A program made the position numbers and the translations under genes. From the NCBI GenBank assembly GCA_030141605.1, contig JAQGDQ010000359.1, positions 126,001 through 175,241 of the forward strand: a DNA stretch of 49,241 nucleotides, in the 5' to 3' direction. Position 1 is the first letter of the stretch. The number at the start of each line of letters is the position of its first letter. The notes beneath the pieces were generated by a model. It saw only the letters and a program-made list of their open reading frames with translations, did not search any database and had not been told where the DNA came from. This document shows, piece after piece, positions 26,636 through 39,000 of this stretch. This stretch comes from Tubiluchus corallicola. Taxonomy: Eukaryota > Priapulida > Priapulimorpha > Priapulimorphida > Tubiluchidae.

Positions 26636-28554
26636 TGATAAAATATTTTGTTGTCGTGTTGACATAAATTTAAAAAATGGACCATGATACACACACACAT
26701 ACATATATTATTTTCTTATATGTGTGTGTGTGTGTGCGTGTGTGTGTGTACCATGGTCCATTTTTTTTAGATTTATGTCAACACAATAACAAAATACAAT
26801 CACTTCTATTAATGTAGCGAGACTGGGATTGCATCAGACGATGTGTTGCATACTGTACTTTTCGAAAGCATATTCTAATTTAGAGTACACTATAGATGTG
26901 GACTGGTTTTCTGGGAAGCCCAGCAGTTTACATAGCTTCCTTGTAAATTGTGTACAAATCACGAATTATGCATTTTCGAGAAGTATTTAGCTTCCTGCTG
27001 AAAGGTAAGCAGCTTTCAACACGAGACCAAAACTAAGACAAGGCACAAACATCTTATTTAAGAAGATGTCTACTGGGATGCAGGGGAATAGGGTGACCAC
27101 TTTTGTACTTCTTGTGATATGCCACTGGCCACAGTTGGCAGATGCGCGCACACATTTGCAGTGTAGTAACTTATCATTAAATTTCAAAAAATTGCAGCTT
27201 TCTGTAAAGTAGGATTCGTAATTTGAAATTTCACACCAAACATTTACTTGTGATCTCTTGCCAACTGTGACCTTTTTTAACTTTGGGAAATGGCTAATAT
27301 TCATCTGTGCTGTTTAAAATATCATGAAGTTGTGCTACACGATATCACGTATCCAAAACATGTATAACTGTGGTTTTACCTCGAAAACTCTGAGAGTACA
27401 CAGGCAATAAAAAATTTTCTTAATATGTCAGGTGATTTTCTAAAAATAAAAGGTCATCGACTAATGATCAAAGCCATTTTCGTCCTCCCTAGTGCATACA
27501 CGCAACAAGCGTGGCTTTTGGAGACTTTTATGGAAATATAACTTTATATATTTGAATGAAGGGAGTGGGAGTAAAAATGAATACTGCTCTTTTTGAGACC
27601 CTTCTTTCAGTTTGACAGGTGGTAAGAATAATAAAAATAATATTATTAATAAGCGTATAGCCAGTATATGGAAACTGGAGGCTGTGTTTTGTGTAGTATT
27701 TATAGAGAGAGCTGCTTAGTAATTGTTTAGTTGCTTCTTTGCTTTTAATGATATGGCAACTGATCCTAACAAACTAAAATTGGCATTAGAAGTTAGAATC
27801 TGTAAAATAATTACAGCTAAGTTTTACAATGAATGTGAAATGATAAAAAATGTAAACCTAATAACTGTTTTTGTCTCTATCACGTTTGCAATGTTCTTTT
27901 TTCAGAAAGAGGAAAAGTGATACATTGGAAATGAATTATCTGTCTGGCAACTACAAAGCTGATGACAATCACCTTCAACGGGCATCACTGTCAAACGCAT
28001 CTATCCATGAATATGACTACATTAACATAAACAACATACAATGTGCTAAGCCTGGACAAAAAACTGCAGATAATAACCTTAAATATGATTACACTTATGC
28101 GGAACAGCTGAGCCATCCAGCCATAATGTTCCAATCTCATGGCACAGAGGCACATGCCAAAATTAATAAGGACCCAAATGAGCAGGAACTAGGACCAAAG
28201 GAATTCACAAATAACTCTGAATCGACTTGTTCAATGATTGACAATGTAATATACAATGATGATTCTACTATATTCCGGAATGATGGTGTCATAGCAGCCC
28301 ATCTAGTTAATAAAAACTTCGACCAAAAAGAAAATGAAGACAGTAGTGCTAAAGTTACAGTATCGCTGTATAACGATATTTGCAATATTGAACATAGTAA
28401 TAAAGCCGAAAAAAATGCTATCAGGTCTCCAGAAGTGAAAGGGAACAAAGTTGTTGTTGTCAATGCTGATCCAATGGCAGTAAGAGAACACATTGTGCAA
28501 ATAAGTGATGAAGTGTGGAGCAGCAGTGAATCGGTTGAAGCTACAGCTGACTGA
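24147..28554 (+). CDS. Receptor C: double SUEL-like type I membrane protein with tyrosine-motif tail
   Basis: The model joins 24147-24213, 24762-25100, 25290-25568, 25965-26138, 26444-26528 and 27906-28554, giving 530 residues with exact frame closure. The first exon (MKCNLMKLSLLVLHMLDN) is a signal peptide ending at GTAAGT; an in-frame TGA lies at 24132. Two SUEL-like domains follow, one per exon (residues 23-136 and 136-229). Their closing motifs are WVNYTC and LQVHYIC, with internal CRDQRACNLS and CTGFQQCEIA. Both carry many N-glycosylation sequons. A Ser/Thr-rich stalk (229-287) leads to a TM exon (287-315) and a basic RKRKS start of the tail. Tail tyrosines include Y351/Y353 (HEYDYIN, where YIN fits the Grb2-type Y-x-N site), Y375/Y377/Y379, Y431 (DNVIYND) and Y470 (SLYNDI, which fits the ITIM consensus). 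The HEYDYI segment matches HEYEYV of receptor B, supporting paralogy. The TM-to-tail intron holds a TA microsatellite and a foldback element. Function is inferred, as for receptors A and B. Confidence 0.86.
26568..26631. repeat. (TA)n microsatellite
   Basis: A run of TA dinucleotides with occasional TG variants begins 40 bp after the TM exon donor of receptor C. It borders the foldback element at 26637-26801. Confidence 0.95.
26637..26801. mobile_element. Foldback element with CA/TG dinucleotide core
   Basis: The left arm contains TGTTGACATAAAT, AAAAAATGGACCATG and then (CA)n. The right arm is its inverse: (TG)n, CATGGTCCATTTTTT, ATTTATGTCAACA. The arms are about 70 bp with few mismatches and leave only a short loop near 26705-26718. 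The repeat arms extend through the dinucleotide runs, so the whole element can form one long hairpin. It looks like a MITE whose internal microsatellite expanded. Confidence 0.85.
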
Positions 28555-28662
28555 GAATAGCTCAACCAGTATAACTTTTACTTCTATCAGTTAGGCATTA
28601 GTGACTTTGTTTTGTTTGTGAATGAGTATCACAAGAGAATGTATGGAAGCTTAGTATACAGA

Positions 28663-28668
28663 AATAAA
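28663..28668 (+). terminator. Polyadenylation signal AATAAA of receptor C
   Basis: A canonical hexamer lies 109 bp after the receptor C stop. A second AATAAA is at about 28765, still before the LINE insertion. Confidence 0.65.
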
Positions 28669-28797
28669 GTACTTTGTGTTGATGAGGCAGGGTTTTTATT
28701 TATTACCAATAGTGTTTAAAAGTTATTAAACTCTGTTGTGCAGTGATGGAACCAATCTTGTTCCAATAAACTAAAACTTATATTTTTAAGTGCACAT

Positions 28798-30821
28798 CCT
28801 TACCTTAGACCTTAGTCCTTCCTGCGCATTGATGCACATTGGGCAGACAGCATTTTCCACTGAGTTCTATCGGCGGCTTCGTTCTCTACGTTTTCCCAAC
28901 TTCTGTTGACAGCTCGAAGGTCTTCTTTGAAGGATCTGCGCCACGTTGTTTTTGGCCGACCTCTTTTTCGTTTCCCACCAGGTGGTTCCCACTGTACTGC
29001 TGTTTTGGCGTAGCGACTTTCTGATAGACGGAGAATATGTCCAGCCAGTTTCATTCTTCTCTCTGTAACTATATCTTGTAACCGCAATGACTGCGCTCGT
29101 TGAAGAACTTCTACATTGGTGACATGGTCGCGGTAGGAGATTTTTAGTATCTTTCGAAGGCATTTTTGGTGGAAGACGTTCAGTTTCTTTGATAACTCCG
29201 CTGTGACTTTCCAGGTTTCGCTGGCATAGAGAGCCGTTGGCAGCACAATGGCGTTGTACAGACGAAGTTTGATTTTCATGTCAATTTTCTTGCTTGTCCA
29301 GATTTTTCCCATCTTCCTAAATACTGCTGTTGCTTTGCCAATTCTCCCCCTGATGTCATTTTCTGTACCTCCATTACAGGTCATCACACTGCCCAGATAT
29401 GAAAAACTGGTAAACGTTCTTAACCATTTGGCCTCCCACTGTTATATGTACATCATTCTGTTGGTTTGTCCACACTTTCAAAACTTTGGTCTTTTCTTGA
29501 CTAATTCTCAATCCAATTTTTCCCGCTACTTCTTCCATACTTGTGGTCAGTTGTTGCAGGCTTTCTTTTGATGTTTCCAGAAGAGCTATATCGTCAGCAA
29601 AGTCCAGATCTGCCAATCGTTGTTGTTGTTTCCATTGCATTCCTAGATCTTTACCATCAACCGCCTTGTTCATGATGAAATCAATCGTCAGTAGGAACAG
29701 GAATGGCGACATAATGCAACCTTGCTTAACTCCAGTTTTGATGGTGAAATACTCGGTGTTTCCCTCTTGTGTTCTTATACAACAGCCGCTGTTTTGGTAA
29801 AAGTTCTGGATGGTTGAAATGAATTTCTGTGGGATACCATACAGAGAAGCAATTTTCCATAGAGACTGCCTGTGAACAGAGTCAAAAGCCTTCTTGAAAT
29901 CAATAAAATTGATTAATAAGGGCTGTTGGAATTCCATACATTGCTCAATGATGTTTCTGAGAGTGAATATCTGTTCACAGCATGATCTTCCTTTTCTAAA
30001 TCCAGCTTGTTGTTCTCTTAGTCTTATATCAACAGCATCTCTCAACCGATCTAGCAGCACTATACTCAGGACTTTTCCAGGTATTGACATCAGAGTTATT
30101 CCTCTCCAATTGTTGCAATCTGTCAGGTTCCCTTTTTAGGCAACTTCACGATGACTCCATTTCTCCAATCTTCGGGGACCTTTTGTTGTTCCCAGCAGCT
30201 GTTCAGGAGCTTTGTCATTGATCGTGTTATCCCTTTATTACCGTGTTTCAGGAGCTCAGCTGTTATTTGGTCCTCTCCAGCTGCTTTGTTGTTCTTTAGT
30301 TTTTTGATGGCAGTTTCGACTTCCAGTTCACTGATGTTGTCCAATCTTACATCTAGCTGTTGTTGTCCAATTTCATTCTCAAAATTGAATAATGTTGTTG
30401 GGTTTGGCTGGTTGAGAACTTCCTTGAAGTGTTCCACCCATCGTGCGTTTTGCTGTTCTGTTGTTGTGAGAGTCACACCACTTTTGTTCTTGATTGGCAC
30501 AGCTGGGGTGCCTCCTGTTCCCGTTAGATCTTTAACAATTCTGTAGAGAGTCTTGGTATCATTATGGCTGGCTGCTAACTGTGCTTCTTCACCCTTCTTT
30601 TCAAACCATTCGTTCTTGTCCCTCCTGCAACGTCTTTTTACTGCTCTATCTGCCAGTTGGTACTGCTCATTGGCTTGACTCCTGCTTTCTGGTGTTTTTG
30701 CTTGGTCTCTCATTTGCTTAGTCTTCTTTCTTTCATCAATTAATTCCCAAGTTTTTTCTTGTATCCACATTTCTTTTCTGTTACCCCTTCTTCTGCCGAT
30801 CTGTTCATCTGCAACTGCAAC
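28798..30821 (-). mobile_element. 5'-truncated RTE-like LINE retrotransposon
   Basis: A minus-strand non-LTR retrotransposon fragment of about 2.0 kb inserted roughly 240 bp after the receptor C stop. It keeps the pre-RT linker, the whole reverse transcriptase and the C-terminal region, but has no endonuclease, the usual result of 5' truncation on insertion. TGCACAT occurs exactly at both ends (28791-28797 and 30822-30828) and is a likely 7-bp target duplication. Family placement (RTE clade or a close relative) rests on the arrangement of RT motifs and on the C-terminal GKRKRGRPKTTW segment. Confidence 0.9.
28812..30821 (-). pseudogene. LINE reverse transcriptase, two frameshifts
   Basis: The coding frame is read on the minus strand from about 30821 down to a stop at 28812. 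RT motifs in order are LKNNKAAGEDQI, AGFRKGRSC, FIDFKKAFDSV, TGVKQGCIMSPF and FADDIALL (catalytic Asp pair present), followed by the thumb and the C-terminal FHQKCLRKIL and GRPKTTWRR segments. Two single-base disruptions break the frame. One, near 30128, lies just after the LPKKG stretch where a base appears missing. The other, near 29382-29390, is in a T-run just after KNVYQF where a base appears extra. The fragment cannot encode an active element. Apart from these the frame is intact, suggesting a fairly recent insertion. Confidence 0.9.
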
Positions 30822-33067
30822 TGCACATAACTTGTAAGTAATGCACAAATTGTGAACAAATGTATGTGCATGTATTATTGTAACTATATGTGTTTTACCA
30901 AAATGTTTTGGTCGGTTAGTAGCAAGACGTTTTCATTGTTGGGCAGCAACATGTTAGTCTTCTAGAAAAACTAGCATAACATAGCATAATAATGAAAATG
31001 TTGCTTTGCTGCCAATTTCAATGAAAAGGCCTATAGGAACACCACAGCTGTGATGTCCTTCCAATGAAACTGTTTGTACATGCCCAGGCTTAAGTGGATA
31101 TTTTAAGCTGTATAATTTTAGCTGCTTTAAAATTAACTGCTAGACAAAATCTGCCAATATAGGTAATGGGCAGTTAATGTAACAGGACTGAACTATAGCT
31201 GAATAACTAAATCGCTAACTAACTGAAGCGAAATAAATGTATGATATGTAGTTTTTGCTGTGTTTTTGGGCATAAGCAAGACTTTTCACAATGTGTGGCA
31301 TGAGGAATTTCTGTATAAATAAGACATTATTGGATAGATGGTTAGTTTCTGTATTGGGTTCCTCTGTTAGCCTATATCTTCGACCTATCTGAAATTGTTA
31401 CATTAGATGATACTAAACATCTGCTAATGCTATATCTGCATCACAATATTTGGTGTATGCAGGTGATCTATAGTGCACCTTTTAATTTATTTAGCCAGTG
31501 ATAACCCATAATGTTCTCCTCAATACCTAAATTGGGTTGATATCAAACTAAAAATTAGGTTTCTTAATGACCTGTCAATTTTAACTCATCTCAACCAATG
31601 CCAAGGAAATCACAGCATTAAGACAAAGTGCCATCAGCAGTAATTAAGCTTCATCAGGTTTCAGTGCTTTTATCACTTAAACCCTGCGGCACTAAAAACT
31701 AAATACTATGTAGCACCAGTAGTATATAATAACTGTATAAAACATGATTAATTAACATTAGTGCCATGGTGCCACTGTTTATAGTCTGATAGCTGCCTGT
31801 CAACCAGTTCTTAATTGCTTTTAATCGAACCGTGCAAATTCAAAATTTTGATAGGCCTATCACCAAATATATCCTCTGAATTCGTAAATAATGTATGATT
31901 AGTAAAATGATTTAAATTGGGTTTGTTATAAGACCCAACGTGGGGAAATTGAACTTCATTCAGTGCCATATACCTTTGTTTATTTACATTCATTAATGTC
32001 TGCAGTGTTAAAAATGCGAGAAACGATGGCTAAAAATGTGAATGAATAGTCCCTATACTACCTTGAATAGCTGTTGGTGCTAGCGAATATCTCTGTGTAT
32101 TTGTTACATGTACTTAAAAATGAAACATTATTCTGCAGCATTGACAATTCTATTGTAAACTATAAATACCTAAAAGAAGCAAATGGTTATGGTATTTTGT
32201 CAGTAGACTTTACCAACTAGTTACTATTCAAGTTAATGTAATGATGTCACATTTACACATGAGTAAATATGTATTTAATCATTTAACAAACATGGTTTAT
32301 TTAGACCGGGTGATATATAACTCAGTACTCATTTCACACCGGAACTCGCTGGTTCAAGGACGTTAAAAATGTTACTGCTGATTCTTCGACCAAGCACATC
32401 AAAATAATGTGTGGGTAATGATAAATCAGATGTCTTATGGAATAACCCTTCCGACTTTTTTGCTTTCTTTCCTTTTTGACGACAGATGGTGCTGCTACGA
32501 CAATGAGCGTCATCTGCTAGCTTTTCTGCCACCTGCGGCGAAGTCACACCTGGCAAACTCGCTGCTCGTTGATTGATTTGCGAGGAGCATCTCAAATACA
32601 GCCCGCCAAGCTTTAGCGCATGGTTAGTGAGCGTCGTTCACATAGTTTTCCCTTAAAGGTTCGTTGATTTCAGTAAAAAAGATTTGTAGTTGTGACTTTT
32701 CGGCAAGGTAAAGTAGTTGTGCGTTGTGCCGTCGTGTTTTATTTAGTGCAAGTTTAGTTGATAATTTGAGTGTAAATTTGGCGCCATGATGACCTAGGTG
32801 TTTAAGTGAAGTAGTCGTTCTTCGTAACGTGTTAATTAGTAACAAAATAATGATGACTTAATGTTATGAAATGGGCAAAATGTGACAAAATAACAGGTCT
32901 TACCTGCATATTGGTCACAAGTTGTAGCGTCAGTATAGTACATTCCGCCCTACCAAATGGCCTGAATTCAAAACGTGACATAGGATAAAAATAGTGTGAC
33001 GTATATGAGCAAATATCAGCGGATTACAATGTGCATAATATCAGAGGATTATCCCATGTGATAACAA
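30822..33067. other. Intergenic sequence between the LINE and receptor D
   Basis: AT-rich sequence makes up most of this interval. A less AT-rich stretch at about 32440-32650 may belong to the promoter or 5' UTR of receptor D. An in-frame TAA at 33062 sits directly upstream of the receptor D start. I see no coding segment or RNA gene. Confidence 0.5.
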
Positions 33068-36000
33068 ATGGCGGGATACAAAAGGATGGTACCGGTAGCT
33101 GTTTGGATCTGGTTAACATGGGCGTGTCTTTCGACGGTGTTGGGAAAAGGTACAAAATACAATGTTTAAGTCTGTGTTAGTGTGTAAAACGATCAATTTT
33201 GTTATTAACTTGGTTGCACTTGATGACATTTTTTATCATTTTAATAATTGCTATTCGCAAAAGTATGGATAGTTGACCTGTTTTAAGCTATTTAGAGGTT
33301 GGTCTGTAATTGTTAAAAGGCCTATTATAAGACGCGATGGATAATTCAGCCCGTCAAGATCCATCAAGTCTTAAACAAGAAATAATGAGCTGCCCCATCA
33401 AAAGCTGCAAAAAGCATGCCTAGGCTACTACTTAGTCTGGCTGCGAGACTAAACACGTCTGCAGATTAACGTATTTTTTTCAGACAGGGTTTTCACAACT
33501 ATAAGATTCCTCAAACGTTTGTCACATGTTTAGTCCAAACATAATGCAGTCTTAAATGGTAAAAGAAATCAAAATGCCCGTAAATACTCAAAAGATTCTC
33601 TATTTCGTCCCTCTAGTCATTAGCTGTACAGAGATACTATAATAAAATTTACAGGTAAAACTGCATATAAATTAAAGATATACAGTGTCCTTAAAATAAA
33701 AAATGCAAAATTCATAAAGAAACTCTATTAAAAAGCTGTATTAAAAGTAATTCTTTAAGAAATTTTCATCTTTTATTGTAAGGACGAAATCCATTTACAA
33801 CTCGTTTAATTTTGATGCATATTTAACACTCCTAACGGGATAGTATCAGTACTATTAATCACCTAAAATCTAGATTGACCCGTTAACACCAAACTAAGAT
33901 TAATTAATTAATAGACTAGTTTCGACGAATTAAACTGCCTGTGGGTGCATGGATGCACCCAGAGTCTCAAACTCTTATTTGTGTAAAAATGTACACCTAT
34001 TATGTTAAAATTTATACATCCCAATCTATGCACTTCCCAATTTTATACTATTTTTGCAGTCCCAATCTAACTGCAGCATACAAGTTTTTGCACACAAGAA
34101 AGACATCGTTCATTTTCTGTACTCCCCCGGCAGGAGGATAAGTCAACTGTAATAATCTTCTAAATCGAATTAACCATAAATATTTATAATCAAATACAGT
34201 GATATTACTGAGGCGTGCTAATTTTATGTACAGTATAGTTTATTTCTACTGTAGTGTCACTGCTCAGCCTGGCGTTTTATTGCTGTTCATAAAGTGCAAT
34301 AATGTGGTCAAGAATGTTAACGATCATCAATAATAGACGCCAATTCAATCCTTTTTAAATAACTGACTGCTGAGAAGTACACGAGACACAAAAATCTCAA
34401 AAATGTAGATCTTACAGACAACTAGACAGCAACTTTGCAAAAGTTTTTGCTTAACTTTTCGACTGGTTTGTTTAGATAACCATGACATAATCATTGTCTC
34501 AAGCTCGTGGCTGGTATTATACACGTACTCTGACAGTTGCATACTATAGTCTCCACTTCCAGGAATGCTGCTTTATTATGTTGTCCGTCTACACACCATT
34601 TGTACGCGTACAGGACGTTTTATTTTGAAAAAAATAAAAATAAATAAATCGTACGTGCGTTACGATAAGCGTGTTTATGCCTTTATAAACTTAACACATT
34701 AGTTCCAAAACATTTTGGTATTGTTTAAATTTATTGTATACAGTTGTACAAGTTAAAAGTACATTTTGCGCCATTTGAAAATTTAATCCGTCTGCAGTAA
34801 CGAATAATAAACACATTTTACTGATTTTATTACATTTTAACGTGTATGTTTAGGCTATGTAATAGTGGCTAGTGAGTATGAAGCTTAAATTCTCTACGTA
34901 AGCGGGTTTCAACGATATGTTTCAAGTTTCTAACTGAAATAATTCGAACTGTGATGAACGTACTATCGCTTACATGCGAGAGGTTAACGGTGTGACTAAA
35001 TGTCCTGTAAAAATTTGGCGTTGTTCTTCAAACGTGCTCTAGGCGAATACAGCGGCTCTAATCTCTGTGCATTCCAATAGAGACCAAAGAAAGTATGCTG
35101 GTCAGCCATGACAACTAAGCATCAGCGAATGACAAGGTCACTTGTTGGAACTGTCCTTCACCGTGGTCCTTGAATTCTGTTAGCTACCACCAGTGTTTTA
35201 CTTAATTACATTATACTTGTGTAAGCTGAAAACTACATTAGATAACTTTACTCTATAACTGCGTGTATATATACCCTACCCTGGGAAATAGAAATGGTCT
35301 TGTAATCATTACAAGGTCAAGTTTGGTATAAAGCCATAATATAAAAGTCACCTCTGCAATTTATCAACTCCTACCTGTCAATAAATGCAATTGAACGCCT
35401 TCTCTAATGCTGTGTAAGAAACTTGGAGTACGATGGATCTAGCTTGCTATGGATTTATTGGTCGCGCGTCTTTGATAAATGTAGAAGTTACATAATTGTA
35501 TTGACTTTATTTGTTGCGCCAGAGTTGTCATGTACGATATTAGCAGCCATGTAACTTCTCTAAGTTACCTGTTCACAGGTGATACGCGATATGATATTAG
35601 AATTACAGGTATATACATTATACGGTGACTGTATATCCGCTTAACTAGAATGATAATGATTATGGTGGAATACTCGTAGATTGAGTACATGTAGCTAATT
35701 ATCAACCTAAAGTCAGACAGAAATGTGCGGGTCTGTCAGAACACACGTACACGAGCGTGTGTTTTTAATCCTGTAGAAAATTAATGTTGGCGATATCACT
35801 GATGCCTTAAATTTTTGGAAAATTGTTTTTTACTAGCATCAGAATTACAAACGCAGCCATACTATATTGCAAAACACAATTTAAGTACATATTAAATATG
35901 ATAACCTTCTTCAGGGACGCATTAATCGTTTATTAGGTGTGCTTCGTTCGAGTACCTGGTATCAGCTGAAATCTGAAATTCGTATTAATAGCAGCAATAC

Positions 36001-39000
36001 GCTTATGATTTTTTTTCCAACAAATGCAGAATATTCTGTACAGTCCACATTGGATTACAAGGTGCAATTTATTAAATTTAAAGTAAATATAATGGTAACT
36101 ACGATAAGTTTGATTGTTTAAAAATTAATAGATTTATGTCTAAGAAAGCTAGAGAGCTTACATGGACCCAAAGCATCACTCTCATTGTTTGGAATGTTTT
36201 GAACAAAACGATTTAGGCAGAAGTGATTTTTTTCCTTTTTAGACAACCAGCAGTTAATGATATTTTATAATATTTATATTGGGAATAATTTGTGATCCTG
36301 TAGCATAAAATCAAAATCAATATCACATAGTGTATCACACAAGGCTTAATGGCTTTTTATTACCCTTTTTATTGGTGTAAAACACTTGAGTTTTTATCTA
36401 CTAACCCAGATATTGTTTCTGTTTTTTATTTATGCAACTAACCCAACGAATCCTATTATATTACAATAATTCGAATTATTACATTCTGAAGACTTAGTAC
36501 GTGAATTCTTGTACTGTTTTTTCATTGTGATTGTATTCTCTTAATTTTTTGTCTTTTATGGTTATGTATCATGACCAAGGACTACTATACTACAGGACGT
36601 GCACGCTCAGATCTCTGATTCGGCTAGCGGAGGCGATCAATTTTTAACATTTAGTGCTAATAATTTGGACATATTTACCCCCCATGGTGACCTATAGCAT
36701 GCCACAATACACATAGAACATATTCCTCATTCATCTAGTAATTTAAAAACAGTGGTACCTATGATATCCCCCCTCCCAAAAAAAACACCATATCTGCAAC
36801 TCATTGTGTCCCGATGATTACCTGTCACTTTCTATAGAGTGTATAGTAGTCCTTGATCATGACCAATTTTCCTAATAAGCAGCCAAACCACAAAATAATA
36901 ATTAGTCTAAAACTAATATCAGCTACTGCGTTTTGTCCGGCAGTGAACTTTTGCCGCATAGGAGTTCCGTATATCGAAAATGGCAAAAGCGCACCGTTGT
37001 CGTGATTTCGAATTTGGAATGTAGGTTTTCTGGCTTAACTAAAAGTAGCCTAATTAAGTTCATTCTTTAAGGCTTGTTGCTGTAACAAAGACCGATTTTA
37101 ATTTCTGTTTATTAAGTGCAGCAGAAGATACCTGGTACGCTTCGTTGAAAATTAACACCACGGGCTAGCGAGCATGACGCTTTCGTAAACACGTGGATTT
37201 GTTAAAATGCTGTAAAGATGGATAGAAATTACTAGAAAGGAATGTTTACGGTGTGAACTCACGACACTATCCACAAAGTTGGAATATTGGAATTATCTTT
37301 AATTTTTAAACCAGATTTATGATTTCAAATTAACCACATTCTCTGTTGTTCCACATTGTTAAGCTATCGATAACCTAACAGGATTAGGTAACCAAAGCTA
37401 AAATTAATCAACTGAAACCACATAAAGATGCGAAAACTATAAGCTGATTAGGAATTGAACTCTTGAAGATGTTTGGAATCGAGTAGACCACTGCCAGTAG
37501 CTGGTACACTCGATACGTCCCGTAACTGCCACTGCGCGGTTCCTGTGTTGAAGTGTTTAGTTTGGAAAGCAAATACACGAGAGTTTTGTGTACACGCCTG
37601 AAATGAGTGATATCGCACACATCAAACGGTTAGCAACAACAGAAAAACTAACAGGCCAAATAGAGATCAGAATTTGAAAGAAAGCGTCATACATTGGCAG
37701 TACAAATGATATTTCTTTCCTTTTTTCAGCATTTTAGTCTCTGCTCGATGCCTAAATAATTCTTTTTTCTAAAAATGTATATATCGTTCTATCCATCCTA
37801 AAAAGACTGCAAGACTTTGTCTATACATAGTTTTAAACAACACACCTGATATAAAATCAGGAGTGCCAAAGGAGTATTTAGAGGCGCATTTTTGCTAGTC
37901 GTGGATACATTTGAAAATTTTCATCTAATCTATTAAGAAGACAAACTAAGAACGCAAGCATTTACTGCAGATGCTACTTTTTCCCATATGCAATATACAT
38001 GATAGATCCAGATAATCAAAGTCACGAGTAAAAAAGTCACAGGCAAAAAGAAATAACCCTGTTAATACCTAACCCTAACCAATCTTAATCGTGACTTTTC
38101 CTGTGACTTTACTACCGATCACTCTGTGATAGACTGTATCAAAATGTTCTAGCCAACCTAGAGTAACATACCAGCACTTTGTTTTAATAAAACAGTGAAC
38201 ACCTGCTGCGCCTAGCTAATACATTTACATGCTTCTCCCTATTCGTATTTATGAAGTTGATAAGAAGTGATAAGACTGTTAATTGTAGCAACAAATCTTA
38301 TTACTGTAGCAGCTGTTGCAGAGAGCAATGGAAGATAAACTTGCTAATACTACCCGAAATTATTTACCAAAGTGTTAAGGCGGATGAACCATTATTGTTT
38401 ACGATAAGCATTAGACTATAATTATTGGTAACTACAGTCAGGGATGAAAGCCGGGACCGGTTTCACTACAACTCCTCTTTACTTAGAGAATTTTTTTTAT
38501 AAAACGTCTGGGAACTTTTGAGTTTTTCTTTTTGTAATAATAGTTAAACTTTAAAGACTGTTGGGCGATTACACGGCAGACTGTCAGCATGATGATGAAG
38601 ACTGTAAGTTGGAAACTGGTTAGGGCTGCTACTAGAAGCGGAGCGATTTCGTACTAAAAATTTATCTTGTTATGTACGTGTATACATAAAGAATAAAGAT
38701 ACAATGTCCTAGTGACAGAAACCAGCCTAATTGCTACGAGTCGTTTCTCAGGGTTTTAATGACTCCTGTATGCTAAATTTTAAAATTAATGTTTTTTGTA
38801 GATTTTTTCGATCCTAAACTATTAAGTGTTGTTTGCTACGTAATTTAAACATATCCGTTGGAAAATAAATGGTTAAAATTAAAGATGTGTTGCGTGGAAC
38901 CTTATGGAATGCATTACTACATAATTATATCAGTTATAAAAAAGAAGCGATGTTTGTTGGAGTATTGTTGCAATGTAATTATTAAAAATACGATTAACTG

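Noticed and set aside
28137-28565. 142-codon minus-strand open frame with hydrophobic stretches
   Set aside because: It is the antisense of the receptor C tail exon, which has frame continuity, splice support and conserved motifs.
29248-30546. Several plus-strand open frames of 80-131 codons
   Set aside because: They are antisense to the LINE reverse transcriptase, whose motifs are clear on the minus strand.
35299-35315. Perfect 17-bp palindrome CTTGTAATCATTACAAG
   Set aside because: Short palindromes are expected by chance in an AT-rich window of this size, and there is no supporting context.
38060-38090. CCTAACCCTAACC, resembling telomeric repeat
   Set aside because: It is only about two units, far too short for an interstitial telomere. 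The flanking short inverted GTGACTTTT repeats are too small to call an element.
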